A stretch of DNA of 64,000 nucleotides from Stakelama pacifica (GCF_004361835.1 NZ_SNWD01000012.1:1-64000), one strand, 5' to 3'. Counted from the first letter of the stretch, positions 35,339 through 44,820 are shown. Numbers and translations: made by a program. The notes: generated by a model from the sequence alone, not told the origin.

Positions 35339-36568
35339 ATGAAGTCGCGTTCGATGCTCACCGCACTGGCCATTTCCTATGCCGACCGATTGGCGGCCTT
35401 CGGAATGCCATTCCTGATGCTGCAATTCGGCGGTGGTCCGGACGTGTTCGTGCGCGTCGAATACATCATTTCGGTCAGCGTGATTGTCGCCACCTTCGCG
35501 GACGGCGGGCTGAGAAGCTATATCCTCTACCGCTTCGGCCGCGAACGCGACGCGGCGACCACGACTTTGCTGACCGCCCGCGCCACCCTCGTCGTGCTCG
35601 CGGTACAGCTTGTCTTGTTCGCCGCGACGCTCGCGCTGACGCAGACCGCCTGGCTGTCGGGATCGGGGCACAATGACCTGCCCCTCGGCGTGCTGCGCGG
35701 GATCGCGCTCGCCATCATCGGCGTGGCGACACAGCTCCTCGTCATTCACGAACGGCCGCTTGCCGGGATTCTCATTTCACTCTGCTCGTGGCTGATCGGG
35801 GGCACCGCGCTTCTGTTGCCGGCAGGCACCGCGATCGACCTGCGCGTTCTGGCCTTCTTCTGCTCGACGTTCCTGGTGGTTCTCGCGGTGCCGGTGCTGC
35901 TGTGGCGCACCACCCGGCTGCGTCCGGGCCGCGACGGCGTGGCCTTCGCGATGCAGGCGCTAAGCTGGGGCTGGCCGATCCTGGTAGCCGCCGCCAGCAG
36001 CATCGCGGTCGCGCAAATCGCGCGTATCTATGGCTTGTCGACCTTCGACACCGACGAAGCGACATCCTTTGCCTTCTGGATGCGCATCTTCTCGATCGTG
36101 CAGCTCTCCCATCGCGCCGCGATCGTCATGGTCAGCCGCGGGATCTTCGTATCCGATGGCACCGGTCTCTCGCCTGGTATCCTTCGCGCATATCTGCAGA
36201 TGCTGATCCCCGCCGTCGCGCTTGGCTTCTTCGCCGCACTTGCAGCCCCCTGGGCGAACCAATGGGCCGGCCTGCACATTCCGCACCTCCGGTTCGCGGT
36301 TACGGCAATGATCGGCCTGCAAGTCACCGCCTGGTGCTTCGCAGCGCTGACCGAGCTCGATCTCTCGCGGGGGGGGCGCGTACATCTCATCATGGTAGCA
36401 AGCGGAGTGCCTGCTCTGGGATTTGCCCTGTTTCTGATCTTTGTCCATGCTCCGACAATGCTGACGGTTGCATTCGCAATGGCAGCGGCATCGCTGGGCC
36501 AATTGCTACTGCTGCTTGTGTTTCGGCATCAGGGACTGCACGGCACCCGTGCTCATTCCGCGGAATGA
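35339..36568 (+). CDS. Putative Wzx-type polysaccharide flippase
   Basis: About 409 residues and 11-12 predicted membrane helices. Sequence signatures are weak, but the pattern AISYADRLAAFGMPFLMLQF at the start, the FADGGLRSYILY segment (as in MOP flippases, ADFGL) and the Arg/Asp residues in the first helices fit the Wzx/MATE-like superfamily. The gene position inside a glycan locus, next to a polymerase and initiating transferase, supports moving the lipid-linked unit across the inner membrane. Start at ATG 35339, with AAGGA nearby. It ends inside a hairpin. Confidence 0.7.
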   Translation: MKSRSMLTALAISYADRLAAFGMPFLMLQFGGGPDVFVRVEYIISVSVIVATFADGGLRSYILYRFGRERDAATTTLLTARATLVVLAVQLVLFAATLALTQTAWLSGSGHNDLPLGVLRGIALAIIGVATQLLVIHERPLAGILISLCSWLIGGTALLLPAGTAIDLRVLAFFCSTFLVVLAVPVLLWRTTRLRPGRDGVAFAMQALSWGWPILVAAASSIAVAQIARIYGLSTFDTDEATSFAFWMRIFSIVQLSHRAAIVMVSRGIFVSDGTGLSPGILRAYLQMLIPAVALGFFAALAAPWANQWAGLHIPHLRFAVTAMIGLQVTAWCFAALTELDLSRGGRVHLIMVASGVPALGFALFLIFVHAPTMLTVAFAMAAASLGQLLLLLVFRHQGLHGTRAHSAE

Positions 36569-36583
36569 CCCCGTCATTCCGCG
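36559..36583 (+). other. Intergenic hairpin at the end of the flippase gene
   Basis: CGCGGAATGA-CCCCG-TCATTCCGCG forms a perfect 10-bp stem with a 5-nt loop; the flippase stop codon lies in the left arm. No T-tract follows, so it is not a standard intrinsic terminator. It may affect mRNA stability or processing between the flippase gene and the dioxygenase gene. Confidence 0.65.
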
Positions 36584-36646
36584 CGGTACGAGCGCGCGTC
36601 TTCGCCGGGCACATCCGCTTCGATTTCCGCCAGAGGAGGTGACATC

Positions 36647-37456
36647 ATGCGACAGCTCGAGCCCTTTACCGAACTGCTGAATTCCGGCACCGACTGGCAC
36701 TACAAGAAGATGCGCCTCATGGCCCGTACTCCGCTGCCGCGGCGGAACTACGGTCCCGACTGGGAGGCAAGCGACCGCCACCTAGATGCGTTTGGCGACA
36801 CGGTCAATGCGATCGTCCGACGGATCGAGGCCGAAGGGTATAGCGGCACGTTCATTCTTCCGGACGCGCAACTGCGCGCGATTCGCGCCGATCTGGACGG
36901 CGTTTCCTTCGTCAATCGTCACGACCGTTCGGACCAACGCCTTTTCGACCTCGATCGCCTCGACGCCGACGGCACCGGCACCGGCACGATCTACAGCAAT
37001 TTCGAGATGCATTCCCGTTCACCAGCGCTGCAGGCGCTGATCGCGAGCGCTATCGAGCCGGTCGCCAGGGCCTATCTCGGGGCCTGCTGCAAGTTCCTCA
37101 ACAGTCAGGTCTGGATCACCTTTCCCGGCACGGCCACGGCACGGAACAAGGATTTCGGATGGCACTATGACGTCGACGATTTCAAGTTTCTGAAACTTTT
37201 CTGTTATCTCAACGATGTCGATGCCGCCACCGGACCGCATGCCATCTTGCCGGCCAGCCACCGATCGCGGCACATGTACCGGTTCTTCAATCGCCAGCTC
37301 GATGACCGGTCGGCCCGGCAATTTGGCGAACCGTGCGTTATCACGGGCCCGGCGGGCAGCTGCTTTTTCGAAGACACCATCATCTACCACAAGGGCACAG
37401 CCCCGACCGAGCGACCACGCATCATCTTGCAGGTTCAGTTCGGCGTGGCGATGTAG
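36647..37456 (+). CDS. Phytanoyl-CoA dioxygenase-family (Fe/2-oxoglutarate) protein
   Basis: 269 residues of the PhyH family. The metal-binding HxD is in WHYDVDDF (~172-179), the distal His in IIYHKGTAP (~248), followed by an Arg that could bind 2-oxoglutarate (ERPRIILQ). GPHAILPASHRS between them is typical of the fold. It is preceded by a very strong ribosome site (AGAGGAGGTG). Members hydroxylate lipids, amino acids or sugars. In a glycan locus, oxidation of a sugar or acyl group of the repeat unit is plausible but unproven. Confidence 0.85.
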   Translation: MRQLEPFTELLNSGTDWHYKKMRLMARTPLPRRNYGPDWEASDRHLDAFGDTVNAIVRRIEAEGYSGTFILPDAQLRAIRADLDGVSFVNRHDRSDQRLFDLDRLDADGTGTGTIYSNFEMHSRSPALQALIASAIEPVARAYLGACCKFLNSQVWITFPGTATARNKDFGWHYDVDDFKFLKLFCYLNDVDAATGPHAILPASHRSRHMYRFFNRQLDDRSARQFGEPCVITGPAGSCFFEDTIIYHKGTAPTERPRIILQVQFGVAM

Positions 37457-37472
37457 GCTCGGATTTCAACCT

Positions 37473-38141
37473 ATGCATCGAACACAGCGTGGGCGGCTTC
37501 TCGTTGCGATCCTGGTGGCCATGCTGCCATTTTTCGCGATCCGCCGGCTCCTCTATCGAACGCTTCTGAAATACGACATCGACGCTGAGTCACGGATCGC
37601 GCCCTTCACGGTCCTGGTGGCACGCAAGGTAACGATGCGTGGTGCCCGGATCGGCATGTTCAACATGCTGGTGCTCGACCAGCTGGACATGGCTGCGGGT
37701 TCCCGAATCCGCATGCTGAACCGGGCGCAGGGCATCCGAACGCTGCGACTGGCGGAAGACGCCTTCATCCTGAATTCCAACTTCATTGGCGGCACATGGG
37801 GCGGACCATTGCAGACCGGCGACGAAGTCCTCGATCTCGGCCCGCGTTCGCAACTCACGCTCCGCGCCTTTGTCGACTTGAACGACAGCGTGTCGTTCGG
37901 CGCCGATGTCGTGGCGGGCGGTGTCGGCACGCAATTCTGGACCCACGGCTTTGATTGCTACCGCAATCGCATCCGGGGGGCGATCCGGGTCGCCGACACG
38001 GTGTTCATCGGGGCGGGCTGCATGGTGCTGCCCAATGTGTCGATCTGTTCCGAGGTCACGGTCGGGGCGGGATCGGTGGTCCACCGCCCGATTATCGAAC
38101 CCGGGCTGTATGTTTCCTCGCAACTCGTGCAAAAGGGCTGA
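37473..38141 (+). CDS. Hexapeptide-repeat (left-handed beta-helix) acyltransferase-like protein
   Basis: 222 residues. An N-terminal hydrophobic segment (LLVAILVAMLPFFAI) suggests membrane attachment. Hexapeptide-type repeats run through most of the chain (ESRIAPFTVLVARKVTM, GARIGMFNML and, near the end, VADTVFIGAGCMVLPNVSI, EVTVGAGSVV). A candidate active-site His is in FWTHGF. Such proteins acetylate sugars. It begins 16 nt after the dioxygenase gene, so the two may act in sequence on the glycan. Confidence 0.8.
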   Translation: MHRTQRGRLLVAILVAMLPFFAIRRLLYRTLLKYDIDAESRIAPFTVLVARKVTMRGARIGMFNMLVLDQLDMAAGSRIRMLNRAQGIRTLRLAEDAFILNSNFIGGTWGGPLQTGDEVLDLGPRSQLTLRAFVDLNDSVSFGADVVAGGVGTQFWTHGFDCYRNRIRGAIRVADTVFIGAGCMVLPNVSICSEVTVGAGSVVHRPIIEPGLYVSSQLVQKG

Positions 38142-38142
38142 T

Positions 38143-39525
38143 GTGACGTCCTTTTGCTTTATCGCCAACTATCATCTCACGCCGCTGCAGCTCGCCGTCG
38201 CCCGGCGGCTCGAACGCAACGGGGTGCGCTGCAGCTTCGTCGCCGTGAACGCCGGCCTGGTGCGCGACATTCGCGCCGCAGGATGGGGCGATGAAGCCAT
38301 CTTATACCTGCCGTTCGAGCCTGAGGCCGACGCGCCGGTCTTTCTCGACATCCCCGTGGCGTTCAACGACCTGGTCCTTGCCGATCGGGCGCTGCGACAT
38401 CTGCCGGAACGGGGCTTGGCCTATCTGTACGGCGCCGCACGCGCGCTGCAGGCTTTTTTCGAGCGCCGGGCCGTCGACGTGGTATTTTCGGAACCGACCT
38501 GGGCGCATGAACGTCTGGCGGCCGCGCTTTGCGCTGGAACCGGGCGCAAATTCCTGGTTCCTTTCACCATCCGCTACCCGTCAGGGCGCTGGGGGTTTTT
38601 CGAAGGCGACGATCAGGCCGGGCTATTGCCTGTTGCCGGCATCGGTACGCCGGATGCCGCGACCCCGGAAAATATTCTGAACGCAGGCCCGCCCGCCTAT
38701 CTTACCCGCAACGACCAGCTGCTGCGCAACGCGCGAAAATTTTCGTCGCGGGCGGATCGCATTCGGCGGTTCCTCACCCGCGAACGGATCGATCCCCAAG
38801 ACCCGACCCATATCCAGTCGCGCTGGCACACGCTGCTCGTGAAGGGCGGCGAGGAATTCAACCGGATGCGCTATCGCTCGGTAGCGCGTACATCGGTCGA
38901 TGCCGCACTTCTCGCAACGCCGTTCGTCGTATATGCGCTTCACAAACAGCCCGAATCCTCGATTGACGTTCTGGGTCGCTATTACGAAGATCAGGCGGCG
39001 CTGATTCGGGCGATCTGGCGCAGTCTGCCGCCGGGCTGGAACCTTCTGGTGAAGGAACACACCAACGCCATCGGTGACCGACCGCGGCGATTTTACCGTC
39101 AGCTCGGCCACTGGCCGGGACTGAAGCTGGTGGAGGAAACCACGCCGATGGCGCCGTTGCTCGATCATGCCCGCGCGGTCTTCACCGTGTCGGGAACCGT
39201 TGCCTATGAAGCTGCGATGAAGGGAACGGCGGCCTTCACCTTTGCGCCGATGTTCTTCAACCGCTTTCCCCGCTGCCGCCGCGTGACGATCGAGGATCTG
39301 CGAGAGGCGCGCGACGTCGCCGCGCTGATCGACGCCCTGCCCCCGCATGACGGCGACGCGGCGACCGCAGCACTGCGCGCGATCGCGGCCCATTCCTTTC
39401 CCGGGCGCTTCACCGATGTGGTCAGCGATCCGACCGTGCTCGAAGAACCCAATGTGCGCGCCATCACGGCAGGAATGCATGCCCTGATCGACCATCTCAC
39501 CTCATCCAATATCGGAAACGCGTGA
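38143..39525 (+). CDS. Capsular polysaccharide-type glycosyltransferase (KpsS-like)
   Basis: 460 residues from GTG 38143, which directly follows the acyltransferase stop. The C-terminal half resembles the capsule polysaccharide biosynthesis family (PF05159): WNLLVKEHTNAIGDRPRRFY, MAPLLDHARAVFTVSGTVAY, EAAMKGTAAFTFAPMFFN. KpsS/KpsC-type proteins transfer Kdo; here the sugar could be pseudaminic acid or another ulosonic acid, an inference from the locus. Ends in GTGA overlap with the membrane protein gene. Confidence 0.75.
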   Translation: MTSFCFIANYHLTPLQLAVARRLERNGVRCSFVAVNAGLVRDIRAAGWGDEAILYLPFEPEADAPVFLDIPVAFNDLVLADRALRHLPERGLAYLYGAARALQAFFERRAVDVVFSEPTWAHERLAAALCAGTGRKFLVPFTIRYPSGRWGFFEGDDQAGLLPVAGIGTPDAATPENILNAGPPAYLTRNDQLLRNARKFSSRADRIRRFLTRERIDPQDPTHIQSRWHTLLVKGGEEFNRMRYRSVARTSVDAALLATPFVVYALHKQPESSIDVLGRYYEDQAALIRAIWRSLPPGWNLLVKEHTNAIGDRPRRFYRQLGHWPGLKLVEETTPMAPLLDHARAVFTVSGTVAYEAAMKGTAAFTFAPMFFNRFPRCRRVTIEDLREARDVAALIDALPPHDGDAATAALRAIAAHSFPGRFTDVVSDPTVLEEPNVRAITAGMHALIDHLTSSNIGNA

Positions 39526-40847
39526 CCGAAATGAACTCCGGCAAGCGAAGAACCATCTATCTCGCAATCATTGCGCTCAGCCTAACCAATGTGTCGGTTA
39601 TGATGATTGGTGAGGATTCTCGTCTTATGCTATTCTGGCCAGTTTTATTGGTCGCGATATTGTCGAATCTACGATATAATCCACAATATAGACTCCCACC
39701 ATATTCTTTGATTTTTGTATTATCGACCATTTCGATGGTGGCCTCGTTTTTAGCAAATAGAGCTAATAGCGAACTTTCAACTGCTGTGTTTTCGCTTGCT
39801 TGGGTCATATATTGGGGATGGATCATATCAATACGGTGGCTTATCACAGCCCACCAGTTACGTCGCACGCTTGAATGGATTATTTTAATATATTTTGCTT
39901 TTATTTTGGCAAGTTTTTTATTAACCGTTCTTAACGTATACGAATTGCCACTTCCAGAGTTCATGGGCAGGACGGAAGGAGCTGGGGGGTTTCTGCCGCG
40001 TTTCTATGGCCCCACAACCGAACCCTCTTATGCCGCGCTTATCCTGGGCGCGGCCTGGCTCGGCATATGCAGAATCGCTGCCGGGGAGGATGGAACGACC
40101 AAGACCCGAAGGCGGATAGTGCTGGCCGCGCTATTCATGTCACTGCTCGCATTGCAGTCAATCTACGGCCTGCTGGTCGCCCTTCTCGTGGTCTCTACCA
40201 TGCTGGGAGGTTTTACGACCCGGGTTCAGCGGATCGGCTTTCTCGCGCTGGGACTTCTTGCCCTGCCCTTTTTGCCCGCATTCGTTCCGCCCGACACACG
40301 GCTTGGGCTTCTTATTGCCCAAATTCCGTCGATGAGTCTCTACAATCTTCAGACTACCGACAATAGTGCATTTATGCGAATTGGCCCATTTTACGAAATG
40401 ATATCCAACAATCCAATTATGAGCATGCCGTTCTGGTTAGGGCATGGCGCCGGGGTATCTGAATTCTATTTTGGAAATATTTTTGGATATACTGCTGGAG
40501 GGACCATAACATCTCTTAACCTAGGATTTTTACCCTCATTCATATACGATTTCGGATTGGTTTCATCCATATTAGTCGTGACATATCTTATGCTGATTTG
40601 CAAAGGCAGGTTCTCTTTTCAAGCGAGAACGCTCGTTCTCATTGCTCTATTCAATTGCAATTTTAACACCCATCTTTTCTGGTTTATTGCGAGTTGCTTC
40701 TTCTTGTCGGCCCCTCTGATCGCGCCGCGCATGCGCCAGCTAGCCCGGTATGCCCCTGTCTATCAGGGGCGGGCCCAGCCCGTGACCGCACACGTTGGCC
40801 AGGGTTTCGGTCACTCGTCTCGTCCCGCCCCGCAATTCTCGGCGTGA
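39522..40847 (+). CDS. Putative Wzy-type polymerase, A+T-rich gene
   Basis: 441 residues, about ten membrane helices, no conserved short motif, as usual for Wzy proteins. The long periplasmic loop around residues 265-315 (QTTDNSAFMRIGPFYEMI) and GHGAGVSEFYFG resemble loops of O-antigen polymerases. The stretches ~39600-39960 and ~40360-40700 are clearly A+T-rich compared with their neighbours, a common sign of transfer for O-antigen polymerase and flippase genes. Starts at GTG 39522 (GTGA overlap). It is placed between two glycosyltransferases. Confidence 0.75.
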   Translation: MTEMNSGKRRTIYLAIIALSLTNVSVMMIGEDSRLMLFWPVLLVAILSNLRYNPQYRLPPYSLIFVLSTISMVASFLANRANSELSTAVFSLAWVIYWGWIISIRWLITAHQLRRTLEWIILIYFAFILASFLLTVLNVYELPLPEFMGRTEGAGGFLPRFYGPTTEPSYAALILGAAWLGICRIAAGEDGTTKTRRRIVLAALFMSLLALQSIYGLLVALLVVSTMLGGFTTRVQRIGFLALGLLALPFLPAFVPPDTRLGLLIAQIPSMSLYNLQTTDNSAFMRIGPFYEMISNNPIMSMPFWLGHGAGVSEFYFGNIFGYTAGGTITSLNLGFLPSFIYDFGLVSSILVVTYLMLICKGRFSFQARTLVLIALFNCNFNTHLFWFIASCFFLSAPLIAPRMRQLARYAPVYQGRAQPVTAHVGQGFGHSSRPAPQFSA

Positions 40848-40854
40848 CGCCGAC

Positions 40855-41979
40855 ATGACCGCGCCGACCAACATCTTCATCGAAGCCCATATGTTCGATC
40901 ATGGGTTCGAGGGCTCGGGAAGCTTCATCGCCGGCCTTTATCGCGCGTTGCTTGCCGCGCATCCCGATCGCTACGCACTCGTGGTGGGAGGGCTGCATCC
41001 CGAGCGGGCGCTGGCGGCGCTGGGAAATCCGGAACAGGCCCGAGCGGCGCCCTATCGCACCGACAATCGCATCGCACGGCTTGCGGTGGATATTCCCCGG
41101 ATCATGCGCGAAGAACGGATCGATTTTGCTCATTTTCAATATTTTACGCCGATCGTTAAGCAATGCGCATGGATCGTCACCATCCACGATGTGCTGTTCA
41201 ACGATTTTCCGGAATTCTTCCCCAAGAATTATCGGAGGATGCGCAATATATTGTTTCCGCTATCCGCCCGGCGCGCCGATATATTGACGACAGTATCGCG
41301 ATATTCTCGCGATCGGATCGCGCATTGGTACGGTATCGATCCATCGCGCATCGCAATCACGCCCAATGGGGTCGAGCCCGCTGATACCGCTGCCGGACAA
41401 GCGGTTGCGGCAGGCCGGCCGGACGGCCGCTATCTCATCTGCGTCAGCCGGTTCGAGCCTCGCAAGAACCAGGCCGCAGTACTCGAGGCGTTCGTTGCCC
41501 AACAATTGTGGGAACGGGGAATTTCGCTCGTCTTCGTCGGCGCGCGAACATTGCAAAGCCCGGCCTTCGATGCTGCCTGGGCCCAGGCTCCGGAAGCCGC
41601 GCGCGCAGCCGTCCGTTTCCTGTCGGGCCTGTCTTCGCAAGACCTGGCAGCGCTGATCGCCGGAGCCGAGGTAGCGGTCTATCCAAGCCTGGCGGAGGGA
41701 TTTGGCCTGCCCCCGCTGGAAGCGATTGCGCAAGGCGTGCCCTGCGCCTGCGCCAAAGTCACCGCGATGGCTGACTTCGATTTCCTCGAACCCTTCTTCT
41801 TCGACCCCGCCCAGCCCGATGCGCTGGGGCAGGTCATCGCCCGGATGCTCGATGCGCCGCAGCAGGCGCGCGCGCAGGCCGCCGCAGCACGCACGCGAAT
41901 GCTCGAGGAATATGCCTGGGCGCGCGCGGCCGAGACCTTGCATCGCAAAATCGACGCGCACCTGCGCAGCCGCCGATGA
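40855..41979 (+). CDS. Glycosyltransferase family 4 (GT-B) protein
   Basis: 374 residues. Glycos_transf_1 signatures: an N-terminal EGSGSFIAGLYRALL glycine-rich loop, VTIHDVLFNDFPEFF, TTVSRYSRDRIAHWYGI, ITPNGVEP, LICVSRFEPRKNQAAVLEAF and YPSLAEGFGLPPLEAIAQGV (E-x7-E motif). It transfers an unknown sugar during repeat-unit assembly, on the cytoplasmic face. The ATG at 40855 is 7 nt after the polymerase stop. Its end overlaps pseG (ATGA). Confidence 0.93.
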   Translation: MTAPTNIFIEAHMFDHGFEGSGSFIAGLYRALLAAHPDRYALVVGGLHPERALAALGNPEQARAAPYRTDNRIARLAVDIPRIMREERIDFAHFQYFTPIVKQCAWIVTIHDVLFNDFPEFFPKNYRRMRNILFPLSARRADILTTVSRYSRDRIAHWYGIDPSRIAITPNGVEPADTAAGQAVAAGRPDGRYLICVSRFEPRKNQAAVLEAFVAQQLWERGISLVFVGARTLQSPAFDAAWAQAPEAARAAVRFLSGLSSQDLAALIAGAEVAVYPSLAEGFGLPPLEAIAQGVPCACAKVTAMADFDFLEPFFFDPAQPDALGQVIARMLDAPQQARAQAAAARTRMLEEYAWARAAETLHRKIDAHLRSRR

Positions 41980-43085
41980 GCCTGTCGGGACGCAACATCG
42001 CCTTTCGCGCCGACGCCTCGGTGCGGATCGGGACCGGCCATGTCATGCGATGCCTGACTTTGGCGGACGGATTGCGCGAGGCCGGCGCGAGTTGCCGCTT
42101 CGTGATGCGCGAGCATCCGGGCCACCTGGCAGAGCTGGTCCAGGCCCGAGGCCATTCGGCACTATTGCTGCCGCCGGGCGAGGGCAAAAACGACGATGCG
42201 CTGCCGCATTCGGCATGGCTAGGCACCGACTGGCGCACCGATGCCGCCCAGACTTCCGCCGCCCTGGCCGGTGCCCCTGTCGATCTGCTGGTGCTCGATC
42301 ATTATGCGCTCGATCGGCGCTGGCAGGCGCGTCTCACCAACCGCACGGCGCGCTGGATGGTGATCGACGACCTGGCCGATCGGCCGTTTGTCGCCGATGT
42401 GCTGCTCGATCAGAATCTGGGCACGCAAGCGGCGGATTATGCGCCATTTGCAAGTCCCGGTGCCCGGCTGCTGATCGGGCCGCGTTACGCGCCGCTTCGC
42501 CCCGAATTCGCTGCCGCCCATGACCGGATCGCGAGCGCGCCGGCCCAAACGGCGCTCCGCCGGATCCTGGTCGCGGTCAGCGGAACCGATCCCGACAATG
42601 TCAGCGAACGCCTGCTCGACCGGCTCGACGCGGCACCGCTGCCGCGGGATACTGCAATAACCGTCATCCTGGGCGCCAGCGCGCCGCATGTCGCAGCGGT
42701 CCGAGCACGCGCCGCGCGCATGCCGGCTCCCACGCAGTTGCTGGTCGGCGTAGGCGACATGAGCCAAGTCTTCGCAACCGCCGATCTGTGCATCGGCGCG
42801 ACCGGCGGCATGTCGTGGGAACGCTGTTGCGTGGGATTACCGACGCTGTTGCTCATCCTGGCCGACAACCAGGTCAAAGCGGCAAGGGCGCTGGTCCAAG
42901 CGGGAGCGGGCGACATGGTCGGCGACGTCCGCGCGCCTGGGTGGAAAACGCGGTTCGACGCGGCCCTGGATGCCGCGCTTGACCCCGGCCGGCGAGCAGC
43001 GATGCGCTATCGTGCCCTAGAGGTTTGCGATGGGCGCGGCACCGTCCGGATCGTCGGGGCTCTCCAAGACCTGTGGAAGGTTTGA
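41976..43085 (+). CDS. pseG: UDP-2,4-diacetamido-2,4,6-trideoxy-altropyranose hydrolase PseG
   Basis: Removes UDP in pseudaminic acid synthesis. MurG-like fold: NIAFRADASVRIGTGHVMRC (with the catalytic His in GHVMRC), LTLADGLREAGASCRFVMR, DHYALDRRWQ, VIDDLADRPFVADVLLDQNL and GATGGMSWERCCVGLPTL. 369 residues, normal length. Coupled to the upstream glycosyltransferase by ATGA; pseH starts on the next base after its stop. Confidence 0.95.
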   Translation: MSLSGRNIAFRADASVRIGTGHVMRCLTLADGLREAGASCRFVMREHPGHLAELVQARGHSALLLPPGEGKNDDALPHSAWLGTDWRTDAAQTSAALAGAPVDLLVLDHYALDRRWQARLTNRTARWMVIDDLADRPFVADVLLDQNLGTQAADYAPFASPGARLLIGPRYAPLRPEFAAAHDRIASAPAQTALRRILVAVSGTDPDNVSERLLDRLDAAPLPRDTAITVILGASAPHVAAVRARAARMPAPTQLLVGVGDMSQVFATADLCIGATGGMSWERCCVGLPTLLLILADNQVKAARALVQAGAGDMVGDVRAPGWKTRFDAALDAALDPGRRAAMRYRALEVCDGRGTVRIVGALQDLWKV

Positions 43086-43652
43086 ATGACGGGCGAACGC
43101 AACCCAGCCTCGATCCGCAGAATGCGCGCGGACGATCTCGACATGGTTCTCGCCTGGCGGAACGCCCCTTCCGTCCGGTCAATGATGTTCAATCCTGACA
43201 TTATCGAACGGACTCAGCACCAATCCTGGTTCGAGCAGACAAGTCTCGCGGTGCGGCGGGCCCTGCTGATCGTCGCGTGGGAAGATGAACCATTGGGCTT
43301 CGTCCAGTTCGACGGCGTCGAACCAGGCGGCGTCTCTGACTGGGGGTTCTACGCGCGGCCCGGAGCCCCCCGCGGGAGCGGCCGGATACTTGGCCGCACT
43401 GCACTCGACCATGGCTTTGGTGCATTGCAATTGCACAAAATCTGCGGGCGTGCCATTGCCTTCAATACAGCCTCGATCCGGCTGCACGCGCGCCTCGGCT
43501 TCCAACAGGAAGGACTATTGCGCGAGCAACATCGGATCGATGGCGTTCATCATTCGGTGCTTTGTTTCGGTCTCCTCCGCCACGAATGGCAAGCCACCGG
43601 AAACGAGCATCCGCAAAACCCATTCCCTCAATCCGAGGAGCGCGCAAAGTGA
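43086..43652 (+). CDS. pseH: GNAT acetyltransferase PseH
   Basis: Acetylates the 4-amino group made by PseC, using acetyl-CoA. GNAT features: IRRMRADDLDMVLAWRN, LGFVQFDGVEP, the DWGFYARPGAPRGSGRILG acetyl-CoA loop, and HKICGRAIAFNTASIRLHARLGF. 188 residues. It begins immediately after the pseG stop and overlaps pseI by GTGA. Confidence 0.92.
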   Translation: MTGERNPASIRRMRADDLDMVLAWRNAPSVRSMMFNPDIIERTQHQSWFEQTSLAVRRALLIVAWEDEPLGFVQFDGVEPGGVSDWGFYARPGAPRGSGRILGRTALDHGFGALQLHKICGRAIAFNTASIRLHARLGFQQEGLLREQHRIDGVHHSVLCFGLLRHEWQATGNEHPQNPFPQSEERAK

Positions 43653-44698
43653 ACCCCGAAGTCATGATCGACGGCCGCAAGATTGGTCCCGACGAACCGC
43701 CGTACATCATCTGCGAATTGTCGGGGAACCATAACGGATCGCTCGATCGTGCGCTGGCGATGATCGACGCCGCCGCCGATACCGGATGCGATGCGATCAA
43801 GCTGCAGACCTATTCACCAGACAGCCTGACCATCGCCAGCGACAAGCCCGATTTCCGCATTTCCGGCGGGCTATGGGACGGACGCACGCTGTACGACCTC
43901 TACGAAGAGGCGCACACGCCATTCGACTGGCACGAAGCGCTGTTCACACGCGCGCGCGATCGGGGCGTGACAATCTTTTCGACCCCCTTCGACGAATATG
44001 GCGCCGACCTTCTTGCCGACCTGGGCGCTCCTGCTTACAAGATCGCATCGTTCGAGGCTGTCGATCTGGCGCTGATCGCGCACGTGGCCCGCAAGGGAAA
44101 ACCGATGATCATCTCGACCGGCCTGTCCGGGCTGGGCGACATCGAGCGCGCCGTGGCGACCGCACGCGACAATGGATGCGAGGAACTGGTCCTGCTCCAC
44201 TGCATCTCCAGCTATCCAGCACCCGACGACCAGTCGAACCTGCGCACCATTCCGCATCTGGCGCAGGCGTTCGACACTGTTGTCGGCCTGTCCGACCATA
44301 CGATGGGAACCGCGGTTTCGGTTGCTGCCGTGGCGCTTGGCGCGCGCGTGATCGAAAAACATTTCACGCTGGCACGTGCCGATGGCGGCCCGGATTCGGC
44401 CTTCAGCCTCGAACCCGATGAGTTTCGGCGCCTGTGTGACGAAACCCGTGCCTGCTTCACCGCCCTGGGTCGCGTCAGCTATCAGATCGCGCCGGCCGAA
44501 AAAGCCAATCGCGCCTTTCGCCGCTCGCTCTATGCCGTCGCGGATATCGCCCCTGGCGAGGAACTGACCGCGACCAATACGCGCTCGATCCGACCGGGCT
44601 ATGGCCTGGCGCCCCATTACCGCGATCAGGTTCTCGGTCGCCGCGCCCGCACCGCGATCGCGCGGGGAACGGCACTCAACTGGGAGCTGCTGGCCTAG
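43649..44698 (+). CDS. pseI: Pseudaminic acid synthase PseI
   Basis: Condenses 6-deoxy-AltdiNAc with phosphoenolpyruvate to pseudaminic acid. NeuB family: ELSGNHNGSLDRALAMIDAA, IKLQTYSPDSLT, FSTPFDEYGADLL, HCISSYPAPDDQSNL, GLSDHTMGTAVSVAAVALGA and EKHFTLARADGGPDS, plus the C-terminal SAF antifreeze-like domain (~285-349). 349 residues from GTG 43649. The longer frame from 43562 lies inside pseH and is not the start. Confidence 0.96.
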   Translation: MNPEVMIDGRKIGPDEPPYIICELSGNHNGSLDRALAMIDAAADTGCDAIKLQTYSPDSLTIASDKPDFRISGGLWDGRTLYDLYEEAHTPFDWHEALFTRARDRGVTIFSTPFDEYGADLLADLGAPAYKIASFEAVDLALIAHVARKGKPMIISTGLSGLGDIERAVATARDNGCEELVLLHCISSYPAPDDQSNLRTIPHLAQAFDTVVGLSDHTMGTAVSVAAVALGARVIEKHFTLARADGGPDSAFSLEPDEFRRLCDETRACFTALGRVSYQIAPAEKANRAFRRSLYAVADIAPGEELTATNTRSIRPGYGLAPHYRDQVLGRRARTAIARGTALNWELLA

Positions 44699-44820
44699 AG
44701 TTTCGCTTCTCGGCCTCGACAGTATCGAACACGACCATATGCGAGCCTGCGGCTCCCGGGCGCTGAGGTTGCCTACCGCGCATCTCTCCTTTGCCAGGCC
44801 AGCACGGATAGGAAGAGACA

